Positions 7,761 to 16,442 of a stretch of DNA of 64,000 nucleotides are shown here, in pieces. The notes below the pieces were generated by a model. That model was not told where the DNA came from. It did no database searches and was given only the letters and a program-made list of their open reading frames with translations. The stretch's first letter is position 1. Each line of letters opens with the position of its first letter. Made by a program: the position numbers and the translations under genes. The stretch is from NCBI RefSeq assembly GCF_028561565.1, contig NZ_JAQQTE010000001.1, forward strand, positions 955,332 to 1,019,331, given 5' to 3'. This DNA comes from Gilvibacter sediminis. GTDB taxonomy: Bacteria > Bacteroidota > Bacteroidia > Flavobacteriales > Flavobacteriaceae.

Positions 7761-8759
7761 CTATTGTCCGTACACTACAAAAGTAAATGCACTATCTCTG
7801 GCTGTTCCCGAAGTATCTTGGATACGAACTGTAAAAGTATTAGCCCCTGTGGTTTCGTATCCAGCAATTTCTGGAATACCAAATCCAATGGTAAAAGGGG
7901 TAATGTTCACTACCGTATTGGCTGGGTTTGAATCCAGATCTAAGGTGATCTCATAGACGCCAGTTGCAGAATTGTTCACAGAAGCAATTCCATATCCAGT
8001 AGAGATTCCACCCAAAGAGTCAATACTCCCGTAGGCAATGGCCATGGAATTTCCATAAAGACGATTAGGCTGTGGTGAATCTGTGGTTTGTACGATCTCC
8101 ACAAAACCGTTGGTCTCCATATTACCTGTGGCCAAATCAATTGAAGCATTTACGGTACCGCCGGCTAGAAATTGTACGTCATCTCCAACATCAGCATAAC
8201 CAATACCCCAACCTGGAAAGGCGGGAGAATGCTGTGCGATCATCTTATCTGGATTAGTGGTCCCAGATCCAAACAAGACTACTTGTCCGCTTTGCTTACT
8301 GTGAAGCGCAGTAGCTACACTTCCAATTTGAGTTTCTCCTACACCGGTTCCATCAAGACTTACGGCCAGATAGGCATCAATATCTAACCAGTTTACTGCA
8401 TCTAAAGCAGAGATGCTGCCCAATTGCACAGAGAACACTCCGTTCTCATCGGTGTTTGGGTTGTGGGTTTCTGTGAATACGGCTGCTCCTCCAGCACCAT
8501 CGCGAATTTGGAATTGAACTGTGACGGGCGAGCTCACAATAAGATCGCCACTCCCGTCTCTAGCAACGGCTTGATAGTTGATAAGTTCTGCCGCTGCCAG
8601 GACTTTTGGAGTAACATCGGGTTGGCTAATTGATTGATTTGGATTGTCGGCGATCTTTTGATAGGCATTGATCGCAACGCCTTCAACGCTCTGTGCAAAG
8701 CTGCTTGCTGTGATAGCCAGAGCGGCTAATAGTGATAAAGAGGTGTATTTCGTTTTCAT
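7761..8759 (-). CDS. Secreted protein with Bacteroidota 'NYQAVARD' N-terminal domain
   Basis: This 332-residue protein starts at 8759 with a clear signal peptide (MKTKYTSLSLLAALAITASSF). Residues 55-150 match a common Bacteroidota extracellular domain (INYQAVARDGSG...VSVQLGSG-like), often found in tail-fibre-like or surface proteins. The C-terminal 180 residues are beta-rich without a recognised domain. It lies 10 bp after the T9SS protein gene, so the two are probably co-transcribed. It has no T9SS tail itself. Confidence 0.7.
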   Translation of the reverse strand: MKTKYTSLSLLAALAITASSFAQSVEGVAINAYQKIADNPNQSISQPDVTPKVLAAAELINYQAVARDGSGDLIVSSPVTVQFQIRDGAGGAAVFTETHNPNTDENGVFSVQLGSISALDAVNWLDIDAYLAVSLDGTGVGETQIGSVATALHSKQSGQVVLFGSGTTNPDKMIAQHSPAFPGWGIGYADVGDDVQFLAGGTVNASIDLATGNMETNGFVEIVQTTDSPQPNRLYGNSMAIAYGSIDSLGGISTGYGIASVNNSATGVYEITLDLDSNPANTVVNITPFTIGFGIPEIAGYETTGANTFTVRIQDTSGTARDSAFTFVVYGQ

Positions 8760-8769
8760 GATTTCGAGT

Positions 8770-9264
8770 TTATTGTTTGATGATTTTAAAGGTTTTAGAG
8801 CTGCTTTGCTCTGATAGTTTAACTTGAAGCAGATACACACCTGCCTGTAGTTGACTCATGCTGATGGTCGCTTCTCTGCTGAGGTTTTGAAGCTCTTGCG
8901 AGAAGATCAGTCTGCCGTTCAGATCGTAAAGTTTGAGATCGAACCACTCGCCCTGAAGCTCATTAAAGCTCAAGTTCAATTGGTCACGAACCGGATTGGG
9001 AAAGACTGTGGTAGATCCCTCCAATGAGAAATCGTCCACATCTAAAATGAGGTTTTGAATCGCGCCGTTCCAAAATCCTTGATCCAAAGAAACTCCACTA
9101 GAGATCGACCCGATCACAGGTTCTCCAAGGGTAAAGCTCAAGGTTCCAGATCCACCACTAAGCGTGGCGCCAGAATTTCCCATTACGGTCTGACTCAGAC
9201 TTTGCGCTTGAGTACCTAGCGTGAATAGCACGCTTAGTACTGAAAAAAACAGTAGTCTTTTCAT
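8770..9264 (-). CDS. Short secreted protein with T9SS type A sorting domain
   Basis: This 164-residue protein has a signal peptide (residues 1-20, cleaved near TQAQS) and a glycine/serine-rich middle. The C-terminal domain of about 75 residues starts VFPNPVRDQLNL and ends in KTFKIIKQ, with the LYDLNGRLIF motif of type A sorting signals. Almost all of the mature protein is the sorting domain, so it may be a small surface protein. It is the first gene of a pair with the NYQAVARD protein. Confidence 0.85.
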   Translation of the reverse strand: MKRLLFFSVLSVLFTLGTQAQSLSQTVMGNSGATLSGGSGTLSFTLGEPVIGSISSGVSLDQGFWNGAIQNLILDVDDFSLEGSTTVFPNPVRDQLNLSFNELQGEWFDLKLYDLNGRLIFSQELQNLSREATISMSQLQAGVYLLQVKLSEQSSSKTFKIIKQ

Positions 9265-9630
9265 TGTCTAATTGTTATTGGTTTATATGTAATTGCGTGG
9301 GGAAAAAGGGATCTTCGCCTCCGCCTTTTAAGACGGGCTAAAGGTCTGATTATCTAGATAAAGTCGTTAAAAACAACGCCGCTAAAATATTGATATACAG
9401 ACACATAAAACCCCTTTTAGGTTTGGGTTTTTACCTGAATATTTTAAGGAGAAAGCCCCTGTTATTAAGGAGCGTATACAGAAGAACTGTTCTAGGGAAA
9501 TACCTCTTGCAGTCTGGTTTTAGATATAATAGGCAAAATAGAAACTAGCCCTATTTACGTGGGGTAAGAGATGATGAATGGGCATAAAAAAACCCCTGGC
9601 AGGCAGGGGTCTTCATTTAATTTTTCTTTT
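9265..9630. other. Intergenic region between two minus-strand units
   Basis: No coding frame is credible here. It holds the terminator of the DUF4199 gene at its right end and a weak inverted repeat (AAAACCC...GGGTTTT, 9407-9431). It should also contain the promoter of the T9SS gene, but no clear -7 element was found. Confidence 0.5.
9585..9610 (-). terminator. Terminator of the DUF4199 gene
   Basis: On the minus strand a 7-bp stem (ACCCCTG / CAGGGGT) with a 5-nt loop is followed by a T-run (the plus strand reads AAAAAAA at 9585-9592). It lies about 20 bp after the stop codon of the gene at 9631-10086. Confidence 0.75.
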
Positions 9631-10086
9631 TTAGGCGTTGATGCCTTTAGGATTTAGGGTTGATTTCAACAATTGCATAAAGGTCAGTGAGAGTACAATT
9701 GCGGTGGACATTCCCATCAATACTGTGGATAGCATCATCACTACTACGCCATTGGTATAAGTGATTCCCCAGTTTCCGAGTACTGCGTTGGCAAAATCAG
9801 AATTGAGCTCTAACATATAAAAGCCCATAAATGCTGTAAATATAAAGGTGGCTACGGTTCCACTTAAGAACCCGATCTGCCATCCATCGGCATAGGTAAA
9901 GCGCGAGCTGTTTTGCTTGTATACTTGCATAGCTCTGAGAATTCCGGCTCCATAGATCACACCGTTAAATATACTCAGTGCGGGAGACTCGTGCCAGCCT
10001 AAAAGTTTCATGGTTAAGAAATATGCGATCAAAGCGAGGGCGATCGCTGCCCCGTATTTTAAATAAGTTCGTATCATAGCTTTCAT
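9631..10086 (-). CDS. DUF4199 domain membrane protein
   Basis: This 151-residue protein has four hydrophobic segments (about residues 10-27, 33-50, 72-96 and 115-140). The arrangement and the YADGWQIGFLSGTVATFIF segment between helices two and three match the DUF4199 family common in Bacteroidota. Function is unknown. It is monocistronic with its own terminator. Confidence 0.8.
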   Translation of the reverse strand: MKAMIRTYLKYGAAIALALIAYFLTMKLLGWHESPALSIFNGVIYGAGILRAMQVYKQNSSRFTYADGWQIGFLSGTVATFIFTAFMGFYMLELNSDFANAVLGNWGITYTNGVVVMMLSTVLMGMSTAIVLSLTFMQLLKSTLNPKGINA

Positions 10087-10252
10087 TTTTTGTTTAATTA
10101 ATATAGCAAAAAACTAAACAAAACCAAGAAATAAGGTGTTAAGCTTTGTTAAAATGCACTTTTTCAAGTAACTGCGGCACGATTGATACGACTTAGCAAG
10201 TAGTAGTTAATATACGTAATTATGATTATTCAAGACGATTGTACTATAAGAA

Positions 10253-10286
10253 TTGTTAATAAGTAATCGCATTATAATAACCTTTG
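10253..10286 (+). promoter_or_regulatory. Bacteroidota-type promoter
   Basis: TTG at 10253-10255 is followed, 22 bp later, by TAACCTTTG (10278-10286), close to the TTG / TAnnTTTG consensus but with one extra base in the -7 element. It lies about 55 bp before the ATG at 10341. Confidence 0.35.
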
Positions 10287-10340
10287 TTTAAGTATTTTGC
10301 TCCATATTTAAACTGTCTAAAAAGCACATAATATTTGCGA

Positions 10341-10565
10341 ATGGATATAGTTGAAAAAGCGCTCGAATTCGAGCAACGTAAGCACTCTTTCAAAACTACG
10401 TCAGAACGTATTCTCGCCTCACGAGAAGTAAAGGAGCTGATTTTGGGAGTGAATGAAGTCTATAAAAGAGATCGCGATGCGAAGCTGATGGAACTCATGA
10501 AGCGTCTCACCGTGATCAAACAGAAAATAGAGAAAAGGTTAAAAGGAAAACCCTTAGTAGCCTAA
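10341..10565 (+). CDS. Small charged hypothetical protein (74 aa)
   Basis: This 74-residue protein is predicted to be largely alpha-helical, ends in basic residues (KQKIEKRLKGKPLVA) and lacks a signal peptide. The ATG at 10341 is preferred to a TTG two codons earlier. It has a promoter-like element upstream and a strong terminator immediately after, which argues that it is a real single gene. Function is unknown. Confidence 0.65.
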   Translation: MDIVEKALEFEQRKHSFKTTSERILASREVKELILGVNEVYKRDRDAKLMELMKRLTVIKQKIEKRLKGKPLVA

Positions 10566-10568
10566 TAA

Positions 10569-10598
10569 AAAATCCGCTTTAACGAGCGGATTTTTTTT
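10569..10598 (+). terminator. Rho-independent terminator
   Basis: A 10-bp stem (AAAATCCGCT / AGCGGATTTT) with a 6-nt loop runs into a T-tract directly after the small gene at 10341-10565. Confidence 0.9.
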
Positions 10599-10663
10599 AT
10601 AACTATTTCCTAACCTAGGCTTGGTAATAATTGTAGAATTTCGGAAAAACGAATCCCGAAGCT

Positions 10664-12208
10664 ATGACCGCTAAACTCAGTTTGCTCCTTTTGTGTGTTT
10701 GCTTATCTATTAGCTGCAAACAAGACCCGTCCTATTCAGAAGCGAAAAAGGAAGGTTCAGTAAAATCAGCTACAGAAAATGGCCAAAAATATGCAACCCT
10801 TTATTGTACGAGCTGTCATGCTTTTCCAGAACCAACTTTATTAGATCGCGATACTTGGAAGAATTATATGCTTCCTAGAATGGCGGCCATGTTTGGTCGT
10901 TATGATTCAGTCTTGACTCGTGCTTCATTTTTTGAACAAGGTGCGGGAGGCGAGAGACTCCGGGCAAGTGGTTTATTTCCAGACAGGCAAACCATGCCAG
11001 ATAGTGTCTGGAATGATATTGCAGCCTATTATCTCAACTATGCGCCAGATACCTTAAGTTATCCGAAGCCCAAACAACTCACTTTGGGACAATTGCCATT
11101 TGAGGTTAAGCGTCCTGAGCTAAAAGTCCAAATTCCAAGCACAACTTTAGCTCATTTCAACAAGTCGGGCTCTATATATATAGGAGATGCTAATACGCGT
11201 TCATTCTCTGTTTTCTCCGCTGACTTAGAACTAAAACAAACCGCAACCATACAAGAAGGGCTCGTATGGATTAGAGAAACTCCAGAGGATTATTGGATGA
11301 CTTCTATGGGACAATTTGCACCGACGGATGCCGCTTTGGGCTCAATTATTCGCATACCTAAGCAAGGAAGACAGGCCGTTCAACCTGTGAAGAACTTGCA
11401 GCGTCCTGTTCACACAGACTACGCAGATCTCAATGGTGATGGAGTTGACGATATGGTCATTAGTGAATTCGGAAAATGGACGGGTCAACTAACTTTTCAC
11501 CTTAGTACTGGCGCCAATGGGTATGTAAGGCGGGTTTTACACCCAGAACCCGGAGCGATCAAAGCCTACTTTCGCGATATGAATGCTGATGGTCACTTAG
11601 ATATTGTTGCCCTATTTGCTCAAGGTAATGAAGGCGTTGACATTTTCTATAATGACGGCAAAGCCAACTTTACCCGGGAGCGCGTGCTTCAATTTTCTCC
11701 GAGTATGGGCTCTAGTTTTATGAACCTTATAGATTACAACGCTGACGGTCATTTAGATATCCTTCTTACCGCTGGAGATAATGCAGATTACAAGCCATTA
11801 ATGAAACCTTGGCACGGCGTCTATGTATTTCTTAATAAGGGTGATAACAGTTTTAAACAAGAGGTCTTTGAACATCTAAATGGCGCCTACAATGCTGTGG
11901 TGGCCGATTTTGATATGGACGGTGATCAGGATATTGCTGCAATCGCCTTTTTTCCTGATTGGGCAAACAGTCCACAAGAGAGCTTTGTATACTTTGAACA
12001 AAATGAAAATGTCTTTGAGCCCCACGGTTTGGAGGTTGCAAATTCCGGGCGTTGGGTGGTTATGGATGCAGCTGATTACGACCGCGATGGCGATCTTGAC
12101 CTTGTAATGGGCTCATTGGCCTTTGAAGTAGTGCCAAAATTGGGCTTCGTCCAACGGTGGATGCAAGAAGGTCTTCCCTTTATGCTGCTTAAAAATACAA
12201 GTCGATAA
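10664..12208 (+). CDS. Lipoprotein with cytochrome c-like haem site and FG-GAP/VCBS repeats
   Basis: This 514-residue protein starts with a lipoprotein signal ending LSISC (Cys18). A single haem-binding CTSCH motif sits at residues 48-52. From about residue 245 onward, repeats with Asp-rich calcium loops (DLNGDGVDD, DMNADGHLD, DYNADGHLD, DFDMDGDQD, DYDRDGDLD) mark a beta-propeller of the FG-GAP/VCBS type. The combination suggests an envelope-anchored protein that binds haem and a polymer or protein partner. No redox partner can be named from sequence. A phosphatase and a di-haem peroxidase follow downstream. Confidence 0.8.
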   Translation: MTAKLSLLLLCVCLSISCKQDPSYSEAKKEGSVKSATENGQKYATLYCTSCHAFPEPTLLDRDTWKNYMLPRMAAMFGRYDSVLTRASFFEQGAGGERLRASGLFPDRQTMPDSVWNDIAAYYLNYAPDTLSYPKPKQLTLGQLPFEVKRPELKVQIPSTTLAHFNKSGSIYIGDANTRSFSVFSADLELKQTATIQEGLVWIRETPEDYWMTSMGQFAPTDAALGSIIRIPKQGRQAVQPVKNLQRPVHTDYADLNGDGVDDMVISEFGKWTGQLTFHLSTGANGYVRRVLHPEPGAIKAYFRDMNADGHLDIVALFAQGNEGVDIFYNDGKANFTRERVLQFSPSMGSSFMNLIDYNADGHLDILLTAGDNADYKPLMKPWHGVYVFLNKGDNSFKQEVFEHLNGAYNAVVADFDMDGDQDIAAIAFFPDWANSPQESFVYFEQNENVFEPHGLEVANSGRWVVMDAADYDRDGDLDLVMGSLAFEVVPKLGFVQRWMQEGLPFMLLKNTSR

Positions 12209-12519
12209 AAGTCGATTTGCTATTTAGACCTACTCTAAATAAAAACCGCTCCTTTCTCTGTTAACAATTTCTTTTCAGACTCTGGCATACCTATTTTTAA
12301 CTATAGTCTTGCCTAATCCAATTTATACGGAATAACCACAATTCGCTCTTTTCAAGAAAAGGTTAATTCTAGATCCGACTTTATTTAAATCTGCTAATCA
12401 AAGATTAATCCGCTTAACACAAGGCTAATCCTTTATTCAAATTCTCTTCAGAATTTCCTAACAAAGCCAAGCTAAGTTTAGGGTGTTCATTTAACCCTTA
12501 ATAACTAAAAATCAAACAG
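12209..12519. other. AT-rich intergenic region upstream of the PhoX-type gene
   Basis: No gene is visible. The region contains repeated TTAAC/TAATC hexamers and a -7-like element described separately. No terminator hairpin for the preceding gene was recognised. Confidence 0.5.
12394..12480 (+). promoter_or_regulatory. Candidate Pho-box-like repeats and -7 element
   Basis: Hexamers CTAATC (12394), TTAATC (12405), TTAACA (12414) and CTAATC (12425) form two pairs, each with exactly 11-bp spacing, the periodicity of PhoB/PhoP boxes. A -7-like TAAGTTTA lies at 12473-12480, about 40 bp before the start codon. The position fits an activator site, and the gene downstream is a phosphatase. AT-rich chance similarity cannot be excluded. 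Confidence 0.35.
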
Positions 12520-14367
12520 ATGAAATTAAAAGTACTTAGCCTCATGGCCCTTGTTCTCAGTAACTTAGGTTTGGCTCAAAGTGAATTTCCTGCTGCCGCA
12601 GTTGAGACGGATTGGGAGGCTGTAGAAGTTGTAATTCCTCCTTCTCCTTTTCAATACCAAGTTTTATTCGTTGGAGGTGAGGACCTTGTTCAAACCGGAG
12701 AGAATGAAGCTGTACCTGCCAAACAATGGCATGACTTTATTGGATTTACCCCACTTTCTGCTACGGATTGTGTGGATGATCCAAACGCGATCGGATGGGT
12801 TTCTGTAAACCACGAGCGTATTTTGGCCGATGATAAGATCGGTGATGGAGGTGGTATGACTGCCTTCCTTTTAGGTCGTAACCCTTCAGACGACACCCTT
12901 TACATTATTCCACAAACACTTTCTGACGGACGTAGTGGAGAATTCTTCAACGTAGACTTTTCTAATGTAGGAGAGACCGGGATGAACTGTGGAGGTATTA
13001 CTTCTGTTGTAGACGGACGTATTTGGACTGCAGAAGAGTGGTTCCGCACGGACAACGCGAGTATTTTCCTTGATGGAACCGGTGTTCGTGATATTTCTGA
13101 TTATACTATTAAGTATACTGAATTTGAAATGGCCAACTTCCAAACCATTGAGAAGTATCAAAACTTCAACTGGATGGTTGAGATCGATCCTCGTGAAGCC
13201 AAAGCGATCCGTAAGCAATACAACTGGGGGCGTCAGCCGTTTGAAGGTGGTGCCGTTGCGGTAGACAACAGAACGGTATACTTAGGAGCAGATGCTACTC
13301 CTGGTTTCTTTACCAAGTTTGTTGCTGACGTAGCCGGAGACTTTACCCAAGGAACCCTTTATGTATTCAAGCACGATGCCGGTGGAGATCCATGGGTAGA
13401 GATCGATTCTAACGATTTTGACAAGATGCTTGAGTTTGCTGCGGAGGCTGTTTCTGGAGGAGCTACTATGTTCAACCGTTTGGAGTGGGTAACTCTAGAC
13501 AAAGAAACAGGAAAAGTATATATGACAGAGACGGGTCGTGATAATCCTGCTTCTCGCTGGGCAGATGAGGCTGCTGCTGGAGCCGTTTACGCACCACACC
13601 ATATCGCTAGAGCTATTGCTCAAGGCGCTACTGGACCTGACGATGCTGCTTACTGGGATTACTACGGACGTATTCTAGAATTTGATCCAGCAACACAAGA
13701 GGTAACTGTTTTCATGGAAGGTGGACCTTACTTTGAGACTTCTCCTGCTGTGGCAGATTACCCGAACAAGCACCTGTCTAACCCTGATGGACTTAGCATT
13801 CTTTACACAAACGTTGCTGGTGAAGACAAGCGTTACCTATTGATTCAAGAAGACCTTAACGGAACTTCTTTTGGTCGTACACCATTGGAGTATCCAGACG
13901 ATCGTATGTGTGAGATGTATGTTTTGGATTTGGATATTGCCAGCCCAACTTTAGACGATTTGATCCGTTTGACTCAAACTCCACGTGGAGCTGAGATCAC
14001 TGGAGCCGTTGGAACTGCTGATGGGAAGTCTGTATTGGTTAACTCTCAGCATCCTGACACTTCTAACCCATTCCCATACAACAACTCTTTGACTTTCGCC
14101 ATTACTGGTTTTGATGATTCAGGAGCTTTGGAAACTTTGGCTGCGCCAGAGTTTGATTTGGACACAGACGAGTTTATCATCTATCCAAACCCAACAGAGC
14201 GTATTGTTTACTTCAACCAAGTTGCTGATGTTGCTCTTTACGACATCACTGGGCGTCGTGTTGCCGTATATCGCGATGTGCGTTCTATTGACATCGCAGG
14301 ATTCTCTACTGGAACTTATCTCTTGAAGACTTCAGAAGGAGAAACTAAGAAATTACTAATCAAGTAA
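12520..14367 (+). CDS. PhoX/DUF839-type phosphatase with T9SS sorting domain
   Basis: This 615-residue protein has a signal peptide (residues 1-19) and a beta-propeller-like DUF839 region. MNCGGITS (Cys157) and WTAEEW (Glu172/173) match the Cys and Glu that bind iron in PhoX calcium/iron alkaline phosphatases; the remaining ligands were not traced. Residues 540-615 are a type A T9SS sorting domain (FIIYPNPTERIVYFN, ending KKLLIK). It would release phosphate from organic esters outside the cell. Arg codons are mostly CGT and the codon use looks tuned for high expression. Confidence 0.8.
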   Translation: MKLKVLSLMALVLSNLGLAQSEFPAAAVETDWEAVEVVIPPSPFQYQVLFVGGEDLVQTGENEAVPAKQWHDFIGFTPLSATDCVDDPNAIGWVSVNHERILADDKIGDGGGMTAFLLGRNPSDDTLYIIPQTLSDGRSGEFFNVDFSNVGETGMNCGGITSVVDGRIWTAEEWFRTDNASIFLDGTGVRDISDYTIKYTEFEMANFQTIEKYQNFNWMVEIDPREAKAIRKQYNWGRQPFEGGAVAVDNRTVYLGADATPGFFTKFVADVAGDFTQGTLYVFKHDAGGDPWVEIDSNDFDKMLEFAAEAVSGGATMFNRLEWVTLDKETGKVYMTETGRDNPASRWADEAAAGAVYAPHHIARAIAQGATGPDDAAYWDYYGRILEFDPATQEVTVFMEGGPYFETSPAVADYPNKHLSNPDGLSILYTNVAGEDKRYLLIQEDLNGTSFGRTPLEYPDDRMCEMYVLDLDIASPTLDDLIRLTQTPRGAEITGAVGTADGKSVLVNSQHPDTSNPFPYNNSLTFAITGFDDSGALETLAAPEFDLDTDEFIIYPNPTERIVYFNQVADVALYDITGRRVAVYRDVRSIDIAGFSTGTYLLKTSEGETKKLLIK

Positions 14368-14382
14368 TTTTTTTCAAGTTGA

Positions 14383-14420
14383 TTCCAAGCACCGGAGGCT
14401 GTATGGTCTCCGGCTTGGAA
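14383..14420 (+). terminator. Hairpin after the PhoX-type gene
   Basis: TTCCAAG-CA-CCGGAG pairs with CTCCGG-CTTGGAA, giving 13 bp interrupted by a two-base bulge. It lies 16 bp after the stop codon. A T-run precedes the stem and none follows, so it may stabilise the 3' end and not terminate. Confidence 0.45.
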
Positions 14421-14470
14421 ATCAATGATAATTTCAGCAGTTGACTTGAACTGCTAAAGCGTACCTCAAA

Positions 14471-16435
14471 ATGATTGCTATTATGCTCAAAAGAATTACT
14501 CGCTTATTTCGATCAGACAATCTTCTTCTGTTGGTAAGTATTCTGCTTACTTTATTGCTGATATCTGCCAGCAAGCCTCATGTTAACAAAGCAGACAGTT
14601 ACAGAGCCAAAGCCATTGGCTTTTTAAATCAAAAGTTCCAAGAAGAACTTCAATACTGGAAGGCTCAAACCGCTAGTTTTGACCAGTATGCCCAAGTGGG
14701 TGATACCCTTGCCTTGCAAAGGGATTATAAAAAATTAAGAGGCAGTTACAAGCAAATCGAATTCATGCTTGAATACCTCGATAAGGAAGCTGTGGATCGC
14801 AATATCAATGGGGCACCACTTCCTAAATTGGAGCCTAAAGTGGCCGAACATGTGGTCTTAGAACCAAAAGGCCTACAGGTCATTGACGAGCTTATGGGAG
14901 CCGCTACTTTGGATTTAGAAGCCTTGCAAGAACAAACCGCATTACTTCTAAAGAACACAGAAATTCTCACCAAATTTCTTACGTCTAGAAAGTTTACGGA
15001 TCGTCAATTTTTTGAATCCAGTAGACAGGCCATGCTACGTCTAATGACTTTAGGAATAACAGGTTTTGATACTCCAGGAACTTTAATGGGTATTGGGGAT
15101 GCCCATCAAGTTTTACAAAGTTTGAAGAGTTATGCCGCCTACTATCAAAGTGAGCTCCAAAACATAAATCAACTGCCTTTGTGGGATCAATTGTCCAAGC
15201 GTTTTGACCAGGGCATTGCTAAGACTGCGAAAGGTGATTTTGATCGTTTTGACCGATTGCGTTTTTTGAATGAAGTTGCGAATCCGATCTACAAATTATT
15301 GTTGGATATTCACCTGAGTTTAGGTTACGAGACCATTGAAGAAGTGAGCCGTTATTTGCCTGCTGTGAATTACGAGGCAACTAGTCTTTTTAGCCCTAAT
15401 TTACTAGACCCTTTCTATTATTCCAGCGTGCCCAATGACAGCCTTTTTGATCAAAGAGCCGCTTTGGGAAAACTACTTTTTTACGATCCTGTACTATCTG
15501 CAGACAACGAAATGTCTTGTGCGAGTTGCCACAACCCTAAAAGGGCTTTTACAGACGGCGTGCCTAAGAGTTTATCCAATCAGGGCGAACCGCTCAAGCG
15601 CAATGCACTGACTTTGAATTATGCGATCTATGCTACGGGTTATTTTCACGATCTGCGCGCCAAACGCCTTGAGGATCAGTTTGAACATGTGGTGTTGAGT
15701 CAGGATGAATTTGATACCAACTACCGAGATATTCTAAACAAACTCAGCAGCAGTCCAACCTACAGCAAGCTTTTTGCTGAGGCCTTCCCAGAGCAAGCCA
15801 AAGGCCTGCGCATTAACAATATTGACTACGCCTTAGCGGCTTATGTCATGAAGCTCAATCGATATGATTCTGCTTTGGATCGTTTCTTTGCAGGCGATTC
15901 CAAAGCGTTGACTGCCGAACAGCGTAAAGGTTTCAATCTCTTTACGGGCAAGGCGGCCTGTGCCACCTGTCATTTTATGCCTTTGTTTTCTGGAACGGTC
16001 CCGCCTTTGTTCAACGAGTCCGAATCTGAGGTGCTGGGTATCCCAATGAGCAATCAAAAACCTTGGATTTTAGATGCAGATATAGGAAGACGGGGTAATG
16101 GTCTGGAAAAGGAAAAAGCAGATTTCTACAGCAATTCTTTTAAAACGCCAACCCTCAGGAATATAGCACTGACGGGTCCATATATGCACAACGGCGTGTT
16201 TAATTCTTTAGAAGAAGTGATGGAATTCTACAACCTAGGTGGAGGTGCCGGTGCCGGAATGGATTTGGAGCATCAAACGCTAGCCAGCGATCCTTTAGGC
16301 TTGACTCAGCAGGAGATCGATCAATTGATTGCCTTTATGCAAGCACTGACCGATGATGGTGGATTTAATCCTCCATCATCCTTACCAAGAGACTTTGAAG
16401 CCAATGAGGTAAACGTACGTCCTTTGGGTCGATAG
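14471..16435 (+). CDS. Di-haem cytochrome c peroxidase (MauG/CcpA family) with extended N-terminus
   Basis: This 654-residue protein has an N-terminal membrane or signal segment (about residues 15-33) and a helical region of about 280 residues. The peroxidase part follows, with two haem-binding motifs, CASCH at 350-354 and CATCH at 497-501. The segment TPTLRNIALTGPYMHNG is typical of the family. The N-terminal half is helical and resembles imelysin-like extensions seen in Bacteroidota; that comparison is tentative. ATG at 14483 is an alternative start. The protein follows the PhoX-type gene. Confidence 0.85.
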   Translation: MIAIMLKRITRLFRSDNLLLLVSILLTLLLISASKPHVNKADSYRAKAIGFLNQKFQEELQYWKAQTASFDQYAQVGDTLALQRDYKKLRGSYKQIEFMLEYLDKEAVDRNINGAPLPKLEPKVAEHVVLEPKGLQVIDELMGAATLDLEALQEQTALLLKNTEILTKFLTSRKFTDRQFFESSRQAMLRLMTLGITGFDTPGTLMGIGDAHQVLQSLKSYAAYYQSELQNINQLPLWDQLSKRFDQGIAKTAKGDFDRFDRLRFLNEVANPIYKLLLDIHLSLGYETIEEVSRYLPAVNYEATSLFSPNLLDPFYYSSVPNDSLFDQRAALGKLLFYDPVLSADNEMSCASCHNPKRAFTDGVPKSLSNQGEPLKRNALTLNYAIYATGYFHDLRAKRLEDQFEHVVLSQDEFDTNYRDILNKLSSSPTYSKLFAEAFPEQAKGLRINNIDYALAAYVMKLNRYDSALDRFFAGDSKALTAEQRKGFNLFTGKAACATCHFMPLFSGTVPPLFNESESEVLGIPMSNQKPWILDADIGRRGNGLEKEKADFYSNSFKTPTLRNIALTGPYMHNGVFNSLEEVMEFYNLGGGAGAGMDLEHQTLASDPLGLTQQEIDQLIAFMQALTDDGGFNPPSSLPRDFEANEVNVRPLGR

Positions 16436-16442
16436 CACTATT

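Noticed and set aside
14383..14420. Hairpin between phosphatase and peroxidase genes as a riboswitch
   Set aside because: It is a simple stem with a two-base bulge and no conserved junction or expression platform.
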